Source: Mycobacterium aquaticum
GTDB lineage: Bacteria > Actinomycetota > Actinomycetes > Mycobacteriales > Mycobacteriaceae
Assembly: GCF_002086485.1 (NCBI RefSeq)
Contig: NZ_MVHF01000016.1
Span: 1-64,000, forward strand
Direction of reading: 5' to 3'
DNA length: 64,000 bases
In this document: positions 1 through 8,881 of the stretch, one piece after another
How the letters are laid out: each line of letters starts with the position of its first letter
Numbering within the stretch: the stretch's first letter is position 1
Notes under the pieces: model-generated
What the model was told of the DNA's origin: nothing
Databases searched by the model: none
The model's input: the letters and a program-made list of their open reading frames with translations, nothing else
Made by a program: the position numbers and the translations under genes

Positions 1-30
1 ACGTCGCCAAATACCGCTGAGTTTCCCCGG

Positions 31-87
31 CGAGCAGTCACAGCGGTACCGCAAACGCGGCGTGTCGCGTACCGCAGTGACTGCTCG
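31..87. terminator. Long inverted repeat downstream of zmp1
   Basis: The 11-base arms CGAGCAGTCAC (31-41) and GTGACTGCTCG (77-87) are perfectly complementary. After one mismatch the stem continues with GCGGTAC (43-49) against GTACCGC (69-75). The hairpin lies 24 bases past the zmp1 stop codon on the minus strand and has no clear U-tract, which is common for mycobacterial terminators. It could instead be an operator for a gene left of the window. Confidence 0.55.
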
Positions 88-111
88 GCAGGAGAACTCG
101 CGGGAGAAAAA

Positions 112-2088
112 CTAGTTCCAGATGCGCACGCGCTGGGCGGGATCCAGGTACAGCTCGTCGGTGTCGGTCACGTCGAACGCCTTGTAGAACGAGTCGATGT
201 TGCGGACCACGCCGTTGCAGCGGAACTCCGGCGGTGAGTGCGGATCGACCGCCAACCGCCTGATCGCCTCGGCGTCACGGGATTTGGTGCGCCACACCTG
301 GGCCCAGCCGAAGTACACCCGCTGCACGCCGGTCAGCCCGTCGATCACCGGCGGCTCCTCACCCTTGAGCGAAAGCTCATAGGCCAGCAGCGCGATGGAC
401 AGCCCACCGAGGTCGCCGATGTTCTCGCCGACGGTGAAGGCGCCGTTCACGTGGTGGCTCGCGTCCAGCGCACGCGGCGTGAACGTCTCGTACTGCTCGA
501 TCAAAGCCTTTGTGCGCAGCCCGAATTCGGCGCGGTCGGCATCGGTCCACCAATCCACCAGATTGCCGTCGCCGTCGTACTTGGCGCCCTGATCGTCGAA
601 ACCGTGGCCGATCTCATGACCGATGACCGCCCCGATACCGCCGTAGTTGGCGGCGTCGTCCGCGTCGGCGTCGAAGAACGGCGGCTGCAGAATGGCTGCG
701 GGAAAGACGATTTCGTTCATGCCGGGGTTGTAGTACGCGTTGACCGTCTGCGGGGTCATGAACCACTCATCGCGGTCCACCGGCCCGCCCAGCTTGGCCA
801 GCTCCCGGTCGGAATTGATCAGGTTGCCCCGCCGGTAGTTGCCGTACAGATCGTCGCGCACGATCACCAGCTCGGAATAGTCCCGCCAGCGCGCCGGGTA
901 GCCGATCTTCGGGGTGAACTTGTCGAGCTTGTCCAACGCCTTGGCCCGGGTCTCCGGCGTCATCCAGTCGAGGTTGGTGATGCTGACTCGGTAGGCCTCA
1001 CGCAGATTGGCCACCAGCTCGTCCATCCGGGCCTTGGCCTCCGGCGGAAAGTGCCGCTGCACATAGAGCTTGCCCAGGGAGTCGCCCATCAGGCTCTCCA
1101 CCACCGACACAGCGCGCTTCCACCGGTCGCGGATCTGCTCGGTGCCGCTGAGGGTGCGGCCGTAGAACGCGAAATCCTCGGCCACCAGATCGTCGGTGAG
1201 CAGGCCGGCCCGGCTGTGGATCACGCGCCAACGGGCCCACGCCTTCCAGTCCTCGAGGTCTTCGCTCGACCACAGCGCTGCGAAGGCCGTCAGATAGTCG
1301 GGCTGGCGGACCACGAGTTCGGCCACCGCCTCGGGCGTCGTCCCGAGGCCACGCACCCACACCGACCAGTCGAATCCGGGCGAGTCGACAGGCAGATCGG
1401 CGAACGCACGCAGGTTGTAGGTCAGGTCGGCATCACGACGCTTCACCACGTCCCAGTGCGCGGCGGCCAGCTTGGTCTCCAGCGCCACGATGCGGGCGGC
1501 CGTCTCGGTCTGATCCCCTCCATAGACGAGGCTGAACATCCGCGCGATGTGCGCCGGGTAGGCCGCCAGGATCGCGGCGTGCTGATCATCGCGATAGTAG
1601 GACTCGTCGGGCAGCCCGATCCCGGACTGGCTGACGTGCAGCAGGTACCGCGTCGAATCCTTGGAATCGGTGTCGATGTACACGCCGGCACCGCCGCCGA
1701 CGCCCGTCCGCTGCAGCGCACCGAGCACCCCGGCCAACTCGTCGGGGGTGGTGGCCGCATCGATGCTGGCCAATTCGTCGAGCAGCGGGGCCAGCCCACG
1801 CTCGGCGATGGTCTGCTCGTCCATGAAGCTCGCGTACAGGTCGCCGATGCGCTGCTCGTCGGTGCCGTTCGCGGCGCCCGACTGGGCGGCCTGGGTGATC
1901 AGATCGCGGATCTGCTCCTCGGCCCGGTCATAGAGGGACCGGAACGCGCCGTCGGTGGCGCGGTCGGCGGGGATGTCGTAGTCGGCCAGCCAGCGGCCGT
2001 TGACGTGGCCGAATAGATCGTCCTGGGGGCGGGCCTGCGCGTCGACATGGCTCAGGTCGATACCGGACTTGATAGCTTCTACCGTCAC
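112..2088 (-). CDS. zmp1: Zinc metalloprotease Zmp1 (M13/neprilysin family)
   Basis: This is a soluble M13-family zinc endopeptidase, the orthologue of M. tuberculosis Zmp1 (Rv0198c, 663 aa), which has been linked to inflammasome suppression and phagosome maturation. The HEIGH zinc motif is at residues 491-495 and the downstream ENIGDLGG segment supplies the third zinc ligand. The frame is open 180 codons further upstream, but family similarity begins at the GTG at 2088, which follows a GGAAG ribosome-binding site, giving 658 aa. No signal peptide is visible. The gene diverges from the Mce-associated gene at 2155 with 66 bases between starts, as in M. tuberculosis. Confidence 0.93.
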   Translation of the reverse strand: MTVEAIKSGIDLSHVDAQARPQDDLFGHVNGRWLADYDIPADRATDGAFRSLYDRAEEQIRDLITQAAQSGAANGTDEQRIGDLYASFMDEQTIAERGLAPLLDELASIDAATTPDELAGVLGALQRTGVGGGAGVYIDTDSKDSTRYLLHVSQSGIGLPDESYYRDDQHAAILAAYPAHIARMFSLVYGGDQTETAARIVALETKLAAAHWDVVKRRDADLTYNLRAFADLPVDSPGFDWSVWVRGLGTTPEAVAELVVRQPDYLTAFAALWSSEDLEDWKAWARWRVIHSRAGLLTDDLVAEDFAFYGRTLSGTEQIRDRWKRAVSVVESLMGDSLGKLYVQRHFPPEAKARMDELVANLREAYRVSITNLDWMTPETRAKALDKLDKFTPKIGYPARWRDYSELVIVRDDLYGNYRRGNLINSDRELAKLGGPVDRDEWFMTPQTVNAYYNPGMNEIVFPAAILQPPFFDADADDAANYGGIGAVIGHEIGHGFDDQGAKYDGDGNLVDWWTDADRAEFGLRTKALIEQYETFTPRALDASHHVNGAFTVGENIGDLGGLSIALLAYELSLKGEEPPVIDGLTGVQRVYFGWAQVWRTKSRDAEAIRRLAVDPHSPPEFRCNGVVRNIDSFYKAFDVTDTDELYLDPAQRVRIWN

Positions 2089-2154
2089 CCCGACATTCTT
2101 CCAGACGCCTCGGCGGTGCTCTGGGCCTCGGAAGGCACCGGTAGCCTCACGCGC

Positions 2155-2763
2155 ATGCCCGAAGCCCCTGCCAAGGACAGCACCGACGACAGCGAAGACA
2201 GCGCCGTCGGCCTCTTCACCGGCTACGGCGTCGCGTCGGCGGTACTGGGGGTGATCGCGGTGGCCGCCGTCGTGCTGGCCGCCCTGATCTGGACCGGACA
2301 CCGTAGTGCGGCCGACGAGCGGGCCTACCAGACGCGTGTGCTGCAAACCGCCGCCGACTGGACCAACATCCTGATCAACCTCAACAAGGACACCGTCGAA
2401 TCGGGCGTGCAGAAGCTGCACGAAGGCACCGTGGGACAGCTCAACACCGACTTCGACGCGACCGTCCAGCCGTTCCGGGACCTGGTCAAGCGGCTGCAGT
2501 CCAACTCGACCGGACAGATCGACTCGGTGTCCATCGAATCGATCTACCACCCGCCGCCAGGTCCGAACGGCGCGCCCCAGCAGCCGCCCCAGCCCGAGTT
2601 GACCGGTCTGGTCTCGCGCATCGACCATGTGCTGGTGGTCGCCACCTCGGTGAGTCAGAACGCCGGCTCCGACAAACCGCAGACCGTGCGCTGGGCGCTG
2701 CGACTGGACGTCTCCGACGTCGACGGACAGTTGATGATCTCGCGGCTGGAGCCGATCCGATGA
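2155..2763 (+). CDS. Mce-associated membrane protein (Rv0199-like)
   Basis: This 202-aa protein has an acidic N-terminus, one transmembrane helix at about residues 20-48, and a periplasmic domain of the Mce-associated membrane (Mam) type, which in mycobacteria is thought to assist Mce lipid-transport complexes or other envelope machinery. The ATG at 2155 is preferred because upstream in-frame sequence is antisense to the zmp1 coding start. The stop overlaps the next start as ATGA, so the two proteins are translationally coupled. Identity rests on domain layout and on synteny with Rv0198c-Rv0200; the precise partner is unknown. Confidence 0.8.
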   Translation: MPEAPAKDSTDDSEDSAVGLFTGYGVASAVLGVIAVAAVVLAALIWTGHRSAADERAYQTRVLQTAADWTNILINLNKDTVESGVQKLHEGTVGQLNTDFDATVQPFRDLVKRLQSNSTGQIDSVSIESIYHPPPGPNGAPQQPPQPELTGLVSRIDHVLVVATSVSQNAGSDKPQTVRWALRLDVSDVDGQLMISRLEPIR

Positions 2764-3449
2764 GGAACCGGTTGAGAGTCCTGGCCTTCGACATCCTCGC
2801 GCCGCTGGCCGCGATCCTGGCGCTGGTGTTCATCGGCCTGGCGCTGGCCTGGCCGCTGTGGTGGGTGTCGGTGTGCTCGGTGCTGTGCCTGCTGATCGTG
2901 CAGGGCGTGATCGTCAACGTGGTGCTGGCGCGCCGCGACGGCGTGACCGTCGGCACCGACGACGACGGGCCCGGGCTACGGCTGGCCGTTGTCGGGGTGG
3001 CGACGGTCGCCCTGGTGGCCGCGGTGCTCGTCGGCTACCTGCGCTGGACGCAGCCCGACAACGCCTTCAACAGCGACCGTGGCCAGGTGGTGCGCATCGC
3101 CAGCAGCGTCGCGGAGGCCACCGCCACCTTTGCGCCGCAGAGCCCGACCGCCTCGATCGACCGGGCCGCGGCCATGATGACGCCGGAGCGAGCCGACGCG
3201 TTCAAGAAGGAATTCTCCGGCGTCGCCAAGGATTTGACGAGCAAGAACGTCTCGGCGACGGCAAGCACCATCTCGGCAGGCGTGGAGGCGCTCGGCCCCG
3301 CGGCGGCCAGCGTCGCGGTGGTGCTGCGCGGCACCCAGAGCGTGCCGGGCAAGCCTGCCGACAACGCCGTGCTGGCGCTGCGCGTCACGCTGACCAAGTC
3401 CGACGGTCGCTGGGTGGTCGACAACGTGGTGCCGCTGCACTCCCGCTAG
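2760..3449 (+). CDS. Mce-associated membrane protein (Rv0200-like)
   Basis: This 229-aa protein has two N-terminal hydrophobic segments (about residues 5-60), a third near residues 75-95, and a C-terminal periplasmic domain similar to its upstream neighbour. The C-terminal pattern, ending in RWVVDNVVPLHSR, is typical of Mam proteins, where this domain resembles a small cystatin-like fold. It is coupled to the preceding gene by a four-base overlap. The pair is likely to function together at the inner membrane, by analogy with Rv0199/Rv0200. It is the only other member of this short plus-strand operon. Confidence 0.8.
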   Translation: MRNRLRVLAFDILAPLAAILALVFIGLALAWPLWWVSVCSVLCLLIVQGVIVNVVLARRDGVTVGTDDDGPGLRLAVVGVATVALVAAVLVGYLRWTQPDNAFNSDRGQVVRIASSVAEATATFAPQSPTASIDRAAAMMTPERADAFKKEFSGVAKDLTSKNVSATASTISAGVEALGPAAASVAVVLRGTQSVPGKPADNAVLALRVTLTKSDGRWVVDNVVPLHSR

Positions 3450-3454
3450 AGCAC

Positions 3455-3916
3455 TCAGCGCGGCCGGCGCGAATCGATCACCCCGGTGTTGAACCCGGCC
3501 AGGTGCAGCCCACCGGCGAACCGGGCGTGCTCGATCTTCAGGCAGCGGTCGGCCACCACCTGCAGGCCGGCGGCTGCGCCGTCGCGGGCGACCTGATCGT
3601 GGCGCAGGCCCAGTTGCAGCCACAGCGTCTTCGCGCCGACCGCGATGGTCTCGTCGAGCACGTTCGGCAGGTCGTCGTGGCGGCGGAAGACGTCGACCAG
3701 GTCGGGGACGGCAGGCAGGTCGGCGAGGGTGGGATAGACCGGAACGCCATCGATCTCGCTGATGGTCGGGTTCACCAGGAAAAGCTCGTAGTCGCTGGTC
3801 GATTTCAGGTACGTCCAGACGAAGTAGCTGGCGCGCGAGGTGTTGGCCGAGGCGCCGACGATGGCCACCGATCGGGTCTCGCGCAGGATGCGCTGGCGGG
3901 TCAGGGCGTCAGTCAT
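3455..3916 (-). CDS. CoA-binding domain protein (YccU family)
   Basis: This 153-aa protein is a single Rossmann-like CoA-binding domain of the YccU/YneT type. The N-terminal SVAIVGAS motif (about residues 13-20) is the usual nucleotide loop, followed by the family's NPTISEIDGVPVYPTLADLP strand-turn and the VFRRHDD segment. Family members are small cytosolic proteins of undefined role. The start overlaps the stop of the sulfhydrylase gene by eight bases (ATGACTGA), so the two are an operon and probably share a sulfur or CoA-linked function; that link is inference. The pair is absent from the equivalent position in M. tuberculosis. Confidence 0.85.
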   Translation of the reverse strand: MTDALTRQRILRETRSVAIVGASANTSRASYFVWTYLKSTSDYELFLVNPTISEIDGVPVYPTLADLPAVPDLVDVFRRHDDLPNVLDETIAVGAKTLWLQLGLRHDQVARDGAAAGLQVVADRCLKIEHARFAGGLHLAGFNTGVIDSRRPR

Positions 3917-5201
3917 CTTTGCCTGCCTGGGTGAGGGCCTGGTCCAGATCCCAGATGATGTCCTCGACGTCTTCGATGCCCACGCTGATGCGCACCAGCT
4001 CGGGCCCGACACCGGCGGTGCGCAGCTGCTCGTCGGTGAGCTGGCGGTGCGTGGTGCTGGCCGGGTGGATGACCAGGGTGCGCACGTCACCGATGTTGGC
4101 CAGGTGGCTGGCCAGTTGCACGGCGTTGATGAACTTCTCGCCCGCGGCCCGGCCGCCCGTGACCCCGAACGCGAATACTGCGCCGGGCCCGTCGGGCAGG
4201 TAACGCGCCGCCCGCTCGTGATGCGGGTGCGACGGCAGGCCCGCCCAGCGCACATAGCTCACCCGCGGATCGGCCTCCAGCCACTGTGCGACCGCCCGGG
4301 CATTGGCGATGTGGGCGGCCATCCGCTGCGGCAGCGTCTGCACGCCCTGCAACAACTGGAACGCCGACTGCGGGGCCAAGGCGGCACCCAGATCACGCAG
4401 TTGCTCGCTGCGCAACTTGGTCAGGAAGCCGTATTCGCCGAAGTTGCCCCACCAGCTCAGCCCGCCGTAGGACGCGACCGGCTCGGTCAAGGCCGGGAAT
4501 TTGCCGTTGCCCCAATCGAACCGGCCGGAGTCGACCGCCACACCGCCGAGCGTGGTGCCGTGCCCGCCGAGGAACTTGGTTGCCGAGTGCACCACGATGT
4601 CCGCGCCGTGCTCGATGGGCCGACACAACGCCGGGGTGGCGACCGTGGCGTCGACGACGAGCGGCAGCCCGGCGGCATGGGCCACGTCGGCGAGCCCGGC
4701 CAGGTCGGCGATCTCACCGGACGGGTTGGCGATCACCTCGGCGTAGACCAGCCGGGTGCGGTCGGTGATGGCAGCCGCATAGTCCGCCGGGTCAGTGCCT
4801 GCGACGAACGTCGTGTCGATTCCGAAGCGGCGCAGTGAGACGTCGAGTTGGGTGACGGTGCCGCCGTACAGGCTTGCCGCCGACACGATGTGGTCGCCCG
4901 CCCGGGCAAGGGCGGCGAACACCGCGAACTGCGCCGAGAGGCCGCTCGCGGTGGCCACCGCGCCGAGACCACCCTCAAGGCTGGCGATGCACTCCTCGAA
5001 TGCGGCGACCGTCGGGTTGGCGATCCTGCTGTACACGTTGCCGTACTTCTGCAGCGCGAACAGGTTGGCCGCATCGTCGGTGTCGGTGAACACGAAGCTG
5101 GCGTTGGCGTAGATCGGTGTCACCCGCGCGCCGGTACCCGCGTCCGGACGTTGTCCGGCATGGATGGCGCGCGTGGCCAAACCGAAAATCCGGTCAGTCA
5201 C
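3909..5201 (-). CDS. O-acetylhomoserine sulfhydrylase family PLP enzyme
   Basis: This 430-aa protein belongs to the Cys/Met-metabolism PLP family, subgroup O-acetylhomoserine/O-acetylserine sulfhydrylase, which makes homocysteine from an activated homoserine and sulfide. The PLP-binding lysine is K209 in the motif HSATKFLGGHGTT. The N-terminal YSRIANPT segment and full family length support a working enzyme. Start is the GTG at 5201; the ribosome-binding site is weak. It is the first gene of a two-gene operon with the CoA-binding protein. Mycobacteria usually carry a separate metC/metY with metA, so this is probably a paralogue; exact substrate preference cannot be read from sequence. Confidence 0.88.
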   Translation of the reverse strand: MTDRIFGLATRAIHAGQRPDAGTGARVTPIYANASFVFTDTDDAANLFALQKYGNVYSRIANPTVAAFEECIASLEGGLGAVATASGLSAQFAVFAALARAGDHIVSAASLYGGTVTQLDVSLRRFGIDTTFVAGTDPADYAAAITDRTRLVYAEVIANPSGEIADLAGLADVAHAAGLPLVVDATVATPALCRPIEHGADIVVHSATKFLGGHGTTLGGVAVDSGRFDWGNGKFPALTEPVASYGGLSWWGNFGEYGFLTKLRSEQLRDLGAALAPQSAFQLLQGVQTLPQRMAAHIANARAVAQWLEADPRVSYVRWAGLPSHPHHERAARYLPDGPGAVFAFGVTGGRAAGEKFINAVQLASHLANIGDVRTLVIHPASTTHRQLTDEQLRTAGVGPELVRISVGIEDVEDIIWDLDQALTQAGKDD

Positions 5202-5258
5202 GGCTGGGCAGCGTACGAGTGTCGGGGCGGGACGACCAGAGTTGCGATCGCGGTGGCG

Positions 5259-5795
5259 TTATTGTCCCGAGCGCTGGGCGGCGAGCTTGGCGAACCGGTC
5301 CGACAACCGCTGCATCCGCAGCAGCAGCGAGGCAGGCGGGCTGACCGTGCCCTCCAGGTAATTGGCGAAGTCTTCGTTGGAAACCCCGGCGCGGGAGGCG
5401 AACTCCTGCGGAGCCAGTTCTGACCGGCGCAGCAGCCCCTGGATCCCGCGAGCCACGTCGGCGCGTTCGCTGGCCTCGAGATGTTCGCGGGTGCGCACCA
5501 GCACCTCGGACAGCGCTTTCGACACTCCGTACGGGCGTGCGGTCTCCAGAACTTCCTCGACCTGACGTGCCGTGCGGCCGTAGGGGTCTCGCTTGACGGC
5601 GGCCACGATCCGTTGCCACACCGCCATGTCGTCGGTCTCGAGCGCGGCCCTGATCGCTGCGGTGGGCCAGTACTCGACCGGCCGGTCGTCGAACGGAGGT
5701 TTGCGCGGGGGCAGAGGGGAGCGAGAACGCCCGCGCGGGGGGACGCTCTCGCGGTGTGGTTCGCGAGTGTCCCGTGCCTCCGGGGCCAACGTCAC
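5259..5795 (-). CDS. Conserved mycobacterial protein with HTH-like C-terminus (Rv0201c-like)
   Basis: This 178-aa protein has a basic, proline-rich N-terminus (residues 1-40), a helical middle region, and a C-terminal segment from about residue 125 (RSELAPQEFASRAGVSNEDF) that looks like an XRE-type helix-turn-helix. By position between Rv0200 and mmpL11 it corresponds to Rv0201c. The GTG start overlaps the mmpL11 stop as GTGA, so it is co-transcribed with and coupled to mmpL11. A regulatory role is possible, but no operator is evident and I do not assign one. Confidence 0.7.
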   Translation of the reverse strand: MTLAPEARDTREPHRESVPPRGRSRSPLPPRKPPFDDRPVEYWPTAAIRAALETDDMAVWQRIVAAVKRDPYGRTARQVEEVLETARPYGVSKALSEVLVRTREHLEASERADVARGIQGLLRRSELAPQEFASRAGVSNEDFANYLEGTVSPPASLLLRMQRLSDRFAKLAAQRSGQ

Positions 5796-8644
5796 TTCGC
5801 CTCCTCCAGCATCGCTACAGCCACCGACAGGCAGCGTTGCCTGACTTTCTCCCAGTCATTTGCAGCCTCTGGTCCAGACATTCTGACATCGTGTTCGTCG
5901 GACGGCTGCGGATCGGCCAAGCGGCGTACCAACTGGGTCGCCACCCACCGACTTCTGGGTTGCTGACCACAGTAATACCGGTCCATGCCCGACAACACCA
6001 GAGCCGCTGTCTGGGTTTCCATCGAGTCGACCAGGTCAGCAAACTCGGCGAAATCCTTGGTGGTGTTGCGGCACATGATCAGATAGCACTTCAACCGCAG
6101 GGTTTCCGCGCCCGTCGGGATCTGCAGCCGGTCGCCGGTGGGCAGCTGCACGTTGGTGGTCTCCATCGGGCCGCGACGCTCCACGGGCGCGCGTTTGGTG
6201 TCGGCCTCGGTCTCCAGCGCGTCGACGGCGACCGACAGCCGGCCCCGCCACATCGTCACCGGATGCACGGCGCACGGTTTGGCGCGGCCAGGGCGTTGCT
6301 CGGCCAGCCGGGTGGTGAACTCGCGGCAGCCGCTGAACGCCAGCGGATCGGCGACCGTAATAGTCTGTGGAGCAAGGCTTTTCATGCGGGCAGCGGAGCG
6401 CACCATCATGCGCAGATCGGCTCCGGTTGGGCCCGTCGCGGCAATGTTGTCCGGGATGATGACAAGGTCGGTCACCTCGACCTTCGGCAGCGGCTTCTCG
6501 AAATCCACCTCGGGCAGGATGCGGTCGAGCCAGCGCGGCAGCCACCAGTTCCACTCGTCGAACATCGCCATCAGGGCGGGCACCAGTACCAGCCGGACCA
6601 CTGTGGCATCCACCGCGATGGCCACCGCGCAGGCCACGCCGAGCTGGGCGACGAGCGGCATGCCGGCAAACGCGAAACCGATGAAGACCGCGATCATGAT
6701 CAACGCCGCGCTGGTGATGGTGCGGGCACTGGTGCTGACGCCATAGGCGACGGCGTCGCGCGTGCTGTTGGTCTGCAGGAACCGTTCGCGGATACGGGTC
6801 AGCAGGAAGATCTCGTAGTCCATCGACAGGCCGAAGGTCATGGCCAGCACCAGCGGTGGGATGGTGCTGTCGAGCGAGCTCAGCTTCTCGAAGCCGAGCC
6901 CCTCGAACCAACCCCACTGGAAGACCACCACGAGGCTGCCGTACGCCGCGGCCACGGACAGCACGGTCATCAGCACGCCCTTGAGGGCCAGGAACAACGA
7001 CCGGATCGACACCAGCAGCATCACGAACGCGATCAGCGCGACGAACACGAACACCCAGGGCTGCGTCGCCGAGACCCGGTCGTCGAAGTCCTTGATCAGC
7101 GCGGTGGGACCACCGACGTCCACGCGGACGTTCGGACCGGCCACAGCGGGCAGCTTGTCCCGCATCCAGTCGACAGCCTTGCGGGCCGCCAGATCCTCGG
7201 GGTCCACCGACAGCACCGCCGAGAGCAGCGCGCTGTTGCCGTTGCCGTTGTCGGAGAACGCCGGGGGTTGCACCATGATCACGCTGGGCGCCTGGGCCAT
7301 CTGCTGGCGCACGGCGTCGACCGCAGCCTTTTCGGCGGCCTTCCCGTCCGGCACCGTCACCAGCACCCGGATCGGGCCGAGCGCACCGGGACCGAGCGCG
7401 TCGGCGGCAGCGTTGACCCCGCCGCGGATCTCGTGCGTCGGTTTGAACTGACGCTGCATGCTGTTGCCGAGCACCATCGAGAACGCCGGGGCCGCAAGCG
7501 TCAGCAGCAGCACCACGGCGGCCAGCGCGGACGCCCACGGACGCAGCATCACCGCGCCGGTCCATCGGGTCCAGAACTTGGACTGACTGGCCTCGACCCG
7601 GCGCGACCAGTGCAGATACGACGAGCGTTTGGCAGCCGCATGGCCGAAGGTCGCGAGCACCGCGGGCGTCAGCGTCGTCGACGTCAACACCGCGACCGCG
7701 ACCGCGAGGATCGCGCCGGTGGCCATCGACACCAGCACCGGCGTGTTGATCAGGTAGATGCCCGTCATCGACGCGATCACGGTCAACCCGGACAGCACGA
7801 CGGCCAACCCGGACGTGGCCATCGCGGCGTCGACCGCCTCGGTGGGGTCGCGCCCGGCCCGCAGTTCCTCGCGGAAGCGCATCAGGATGAACAGCGAGTA
7901 GTCGATGGCCAGCGCGATGCCGAACATCGACACCGTCGACGTCACGAACACGCTCATGGTGGTGAACATCGACAGCAGATAGACCAGTCCCATGGTCACC
8001 ACCACCGTGCAGATCCCCAGCACCAGGGGCAGCGCTGCGGCGGCCAGCGAGCCGAACACGGCCAGCAGGACGATGAGCACGATCGGCAGGTTCCACTTCT
8101 CGGCCGCGGTGATGTCGTGCTTGGTGGCCTGGGTGGCGGCGGCGCCGAGCGCGCCCTGCCCGATGACATAGAACTTGACCTTGCCGTTGCTGGTCTCACC
8201 GGGTTGGTCGCCGTGGATGCCGACCTTCTGGCGCAGCTGCTTGGCGACGTCGACCGCGCCGGTGTTGTTGAAGTCCAGCTGCAGGGTCAGCACATAGGGC
8301 CGGTCGGGCTGCGGCGCTGGCTGCTGCGGGTTGGGCACGATCTTGACGCTGGGGACCTGCTTGGCGATCTGTTCGAGCCGCGCCACCGCGGTGTTCATGT
8401 CATCGAACGACGCATCTGCGCGCGGCGCCGCGACCAGCGCCAGCGGGGAGGCGCCCTGATCGGGGAAGTGGTCTTCGAGCTGGCGCTGCACGTACAGCGA
8501 CTGCGAACCCTCGACTTCGAACCCGCCGCCGGTCAGATTGGACGACTGGTTCATCGCGAGGTAGACGGAGGGCACCAGCAGCAGCAACCAGGTGGCGAAC
8601 ACCGCCCAGCGGAATCTGCGCAGATTGCTGCTCAAGCGCATCAT
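5792..8644 (-). CDS. mmpL11: MmpL11 RND lipid transporter
   Basis: This is a 950-aa inner-membrane RND transporter of the MMPL class. M. tuberculosis MmpL11 exports mycolic-acid-derived lipids such as monomeromycolyl diacylglycerol and has been implicated in heme uptake with Rv0203. Two MMPL repeats are visible, each with the proton-relay Asp-Tyr pair: D248-Y249 and D609-Y610. The tandem ATG pair at 8639-8644 (MMRLSSNLRR) matches the M. tuberculosis start; the frame is open further upstream but that part is unconserved. It diverges from the hemophore gene at 8882 and runs into the Rv0201c-like gene. The C-terminal cytosolic tail of roughly 200 residues is typical for MmpL11. Confidence 0.94.
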   Translation of the reverse strand: MMRLSSNLRRFRWAVFATWLLLLVPSVYLAMNQSSNLTGGGFEVEGSQSLYVQRQLEDHFPDQGASPLALVAAPRADASFDDMNTAVARLEQIAKQVPSVKIVPNPQQPAPQPDRPYVLTLQLDFNNTGAVDVAKQLRQKVGIHGDQPGETSNGKVKFYVIGQGALGAAATQATKHDITAAEKWNLPIVLIVLLAVFGSLAAAALPLVLGICTVVVTMGLVYLLSMFTTMSVFVTSTVSMFGIALAIDYSLFILMRFREELRAGRDPTEAVDAAMATSGLAVVLSGLTVIASMTGIYLINTPVLVSMATGAILAVAVAVLTSTTLTPAVLATFGHAAAKRSSYLHWSRRVEASQSKFWTRWTGAVMLRPWASALAAVVLLLTLAAPAFSMVLGNSMQRQFKPTHEIRGGVNAAADALGPGALGPIRVLVTVPDGKAAEKAAVDAVRQQMAQAPSVIMVQPPAFSDNGNGNSALLSAVLSVDPEDLAARKAVDWMRDKLPAVAGPNVRVDVGGPTALIKDFDDRVSATQPWVFVFVALIAFVMLLVSIRSLFLALKGVLMTVLSVAAAYGSLVVVFQWGWFEGLGFEKLSSLDSTIPPLVLAMTFGLSMDYEIFLLTRIRERFLQTNSTRDAVAYGVSTSARTITSAALIMIAVFIGFAFAGMPLVAQLGVACAVAIAVDATVVRLVLVPALMAMFDEWNWWLPRWLDRILPEVDFEKPLPKVEVTDLVIIPDNIAATGPTGADLRMMVRSAARMKSLAPQTITVADPLAFSGCREFTTRLAEQRPGRAKPCAVHPVTMWRGRLSVAVDALETEADTKRAPVERRGPMETTNVQLPTGDRLQIPTGAETLRLKCYLIMCRNTTKDFAEFADLVDSMETQTAALVLSGMDRYYCGQQPRSRWVATQLVRRLADPQPSDEHDVRMSGPEAANDWEKVRQRCLSVAVAMLEEAK

Positions 8645-8822
8645 GAACTGCTGGATGCGAGGTCCCCTCTTTCTCCCCCGGCGTTGCGTACGGAAGCGTA
8701 CCTCGCACTGCGGTAGGCTCACCCGCCCGTCGGCCGCCATGAGACCGCACCGTGATGTGGGCTGGATTACCGCCTACGCCGCTAACGCTATTCGCTGACA
8801 CCGCGACATAGATGGCAAGATG

Positions 8823-8849
8823 GCCCCCGGCTGTGCATGCGTCGGGGGC
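8823..8849 (+). promoter_or_regulatory. Stem-loop in the leader of the hemophore gene
   Basis: The arms GCCCCCG (8823-8829) and CGGGGGC (8843-8849) form a perfect 7-bp GC stem with a 13-base loop, about 30 bases before the start codon at 8882. It could be an attenuator, a mRNA-stabilising hairpin, or a terminator for an upstream transcript. No U-tract follows. Confidence 0.4.
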
Positions 8850-8881
8850 TTCGCATGCCGCCGATCGTGAGGAGCCTGTCC

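Noticed and set aside
238..2016. Long open frame (592 codons) on the plus strand inside zmp1
   Set aside because: It is antisense to a well-conserved protease gene; such frames are common in high-GC coding DNA and the product has no recognisable domain.
2089..2628. N-terminal extension of the zmp1 frame by 180 codons
   Set aside because: It overlaps the divergent Mce-associated gene and has no family similarity; the GTG at 2088 has a ribosome-binding site.
5202..5258. SAM-type riboswitch before the sulfhydrylase gene
   Set aside because: The gap is only 57 bases and shows none of the conserved SAM riboswitch elements.
5756..8716. 986-codon plus-strand frame opposite mmpL11
   Set aside because: His/Arg/Gln/Gly-rich composition and lack of any motif mark it as an antisense shadow of mmpL11.
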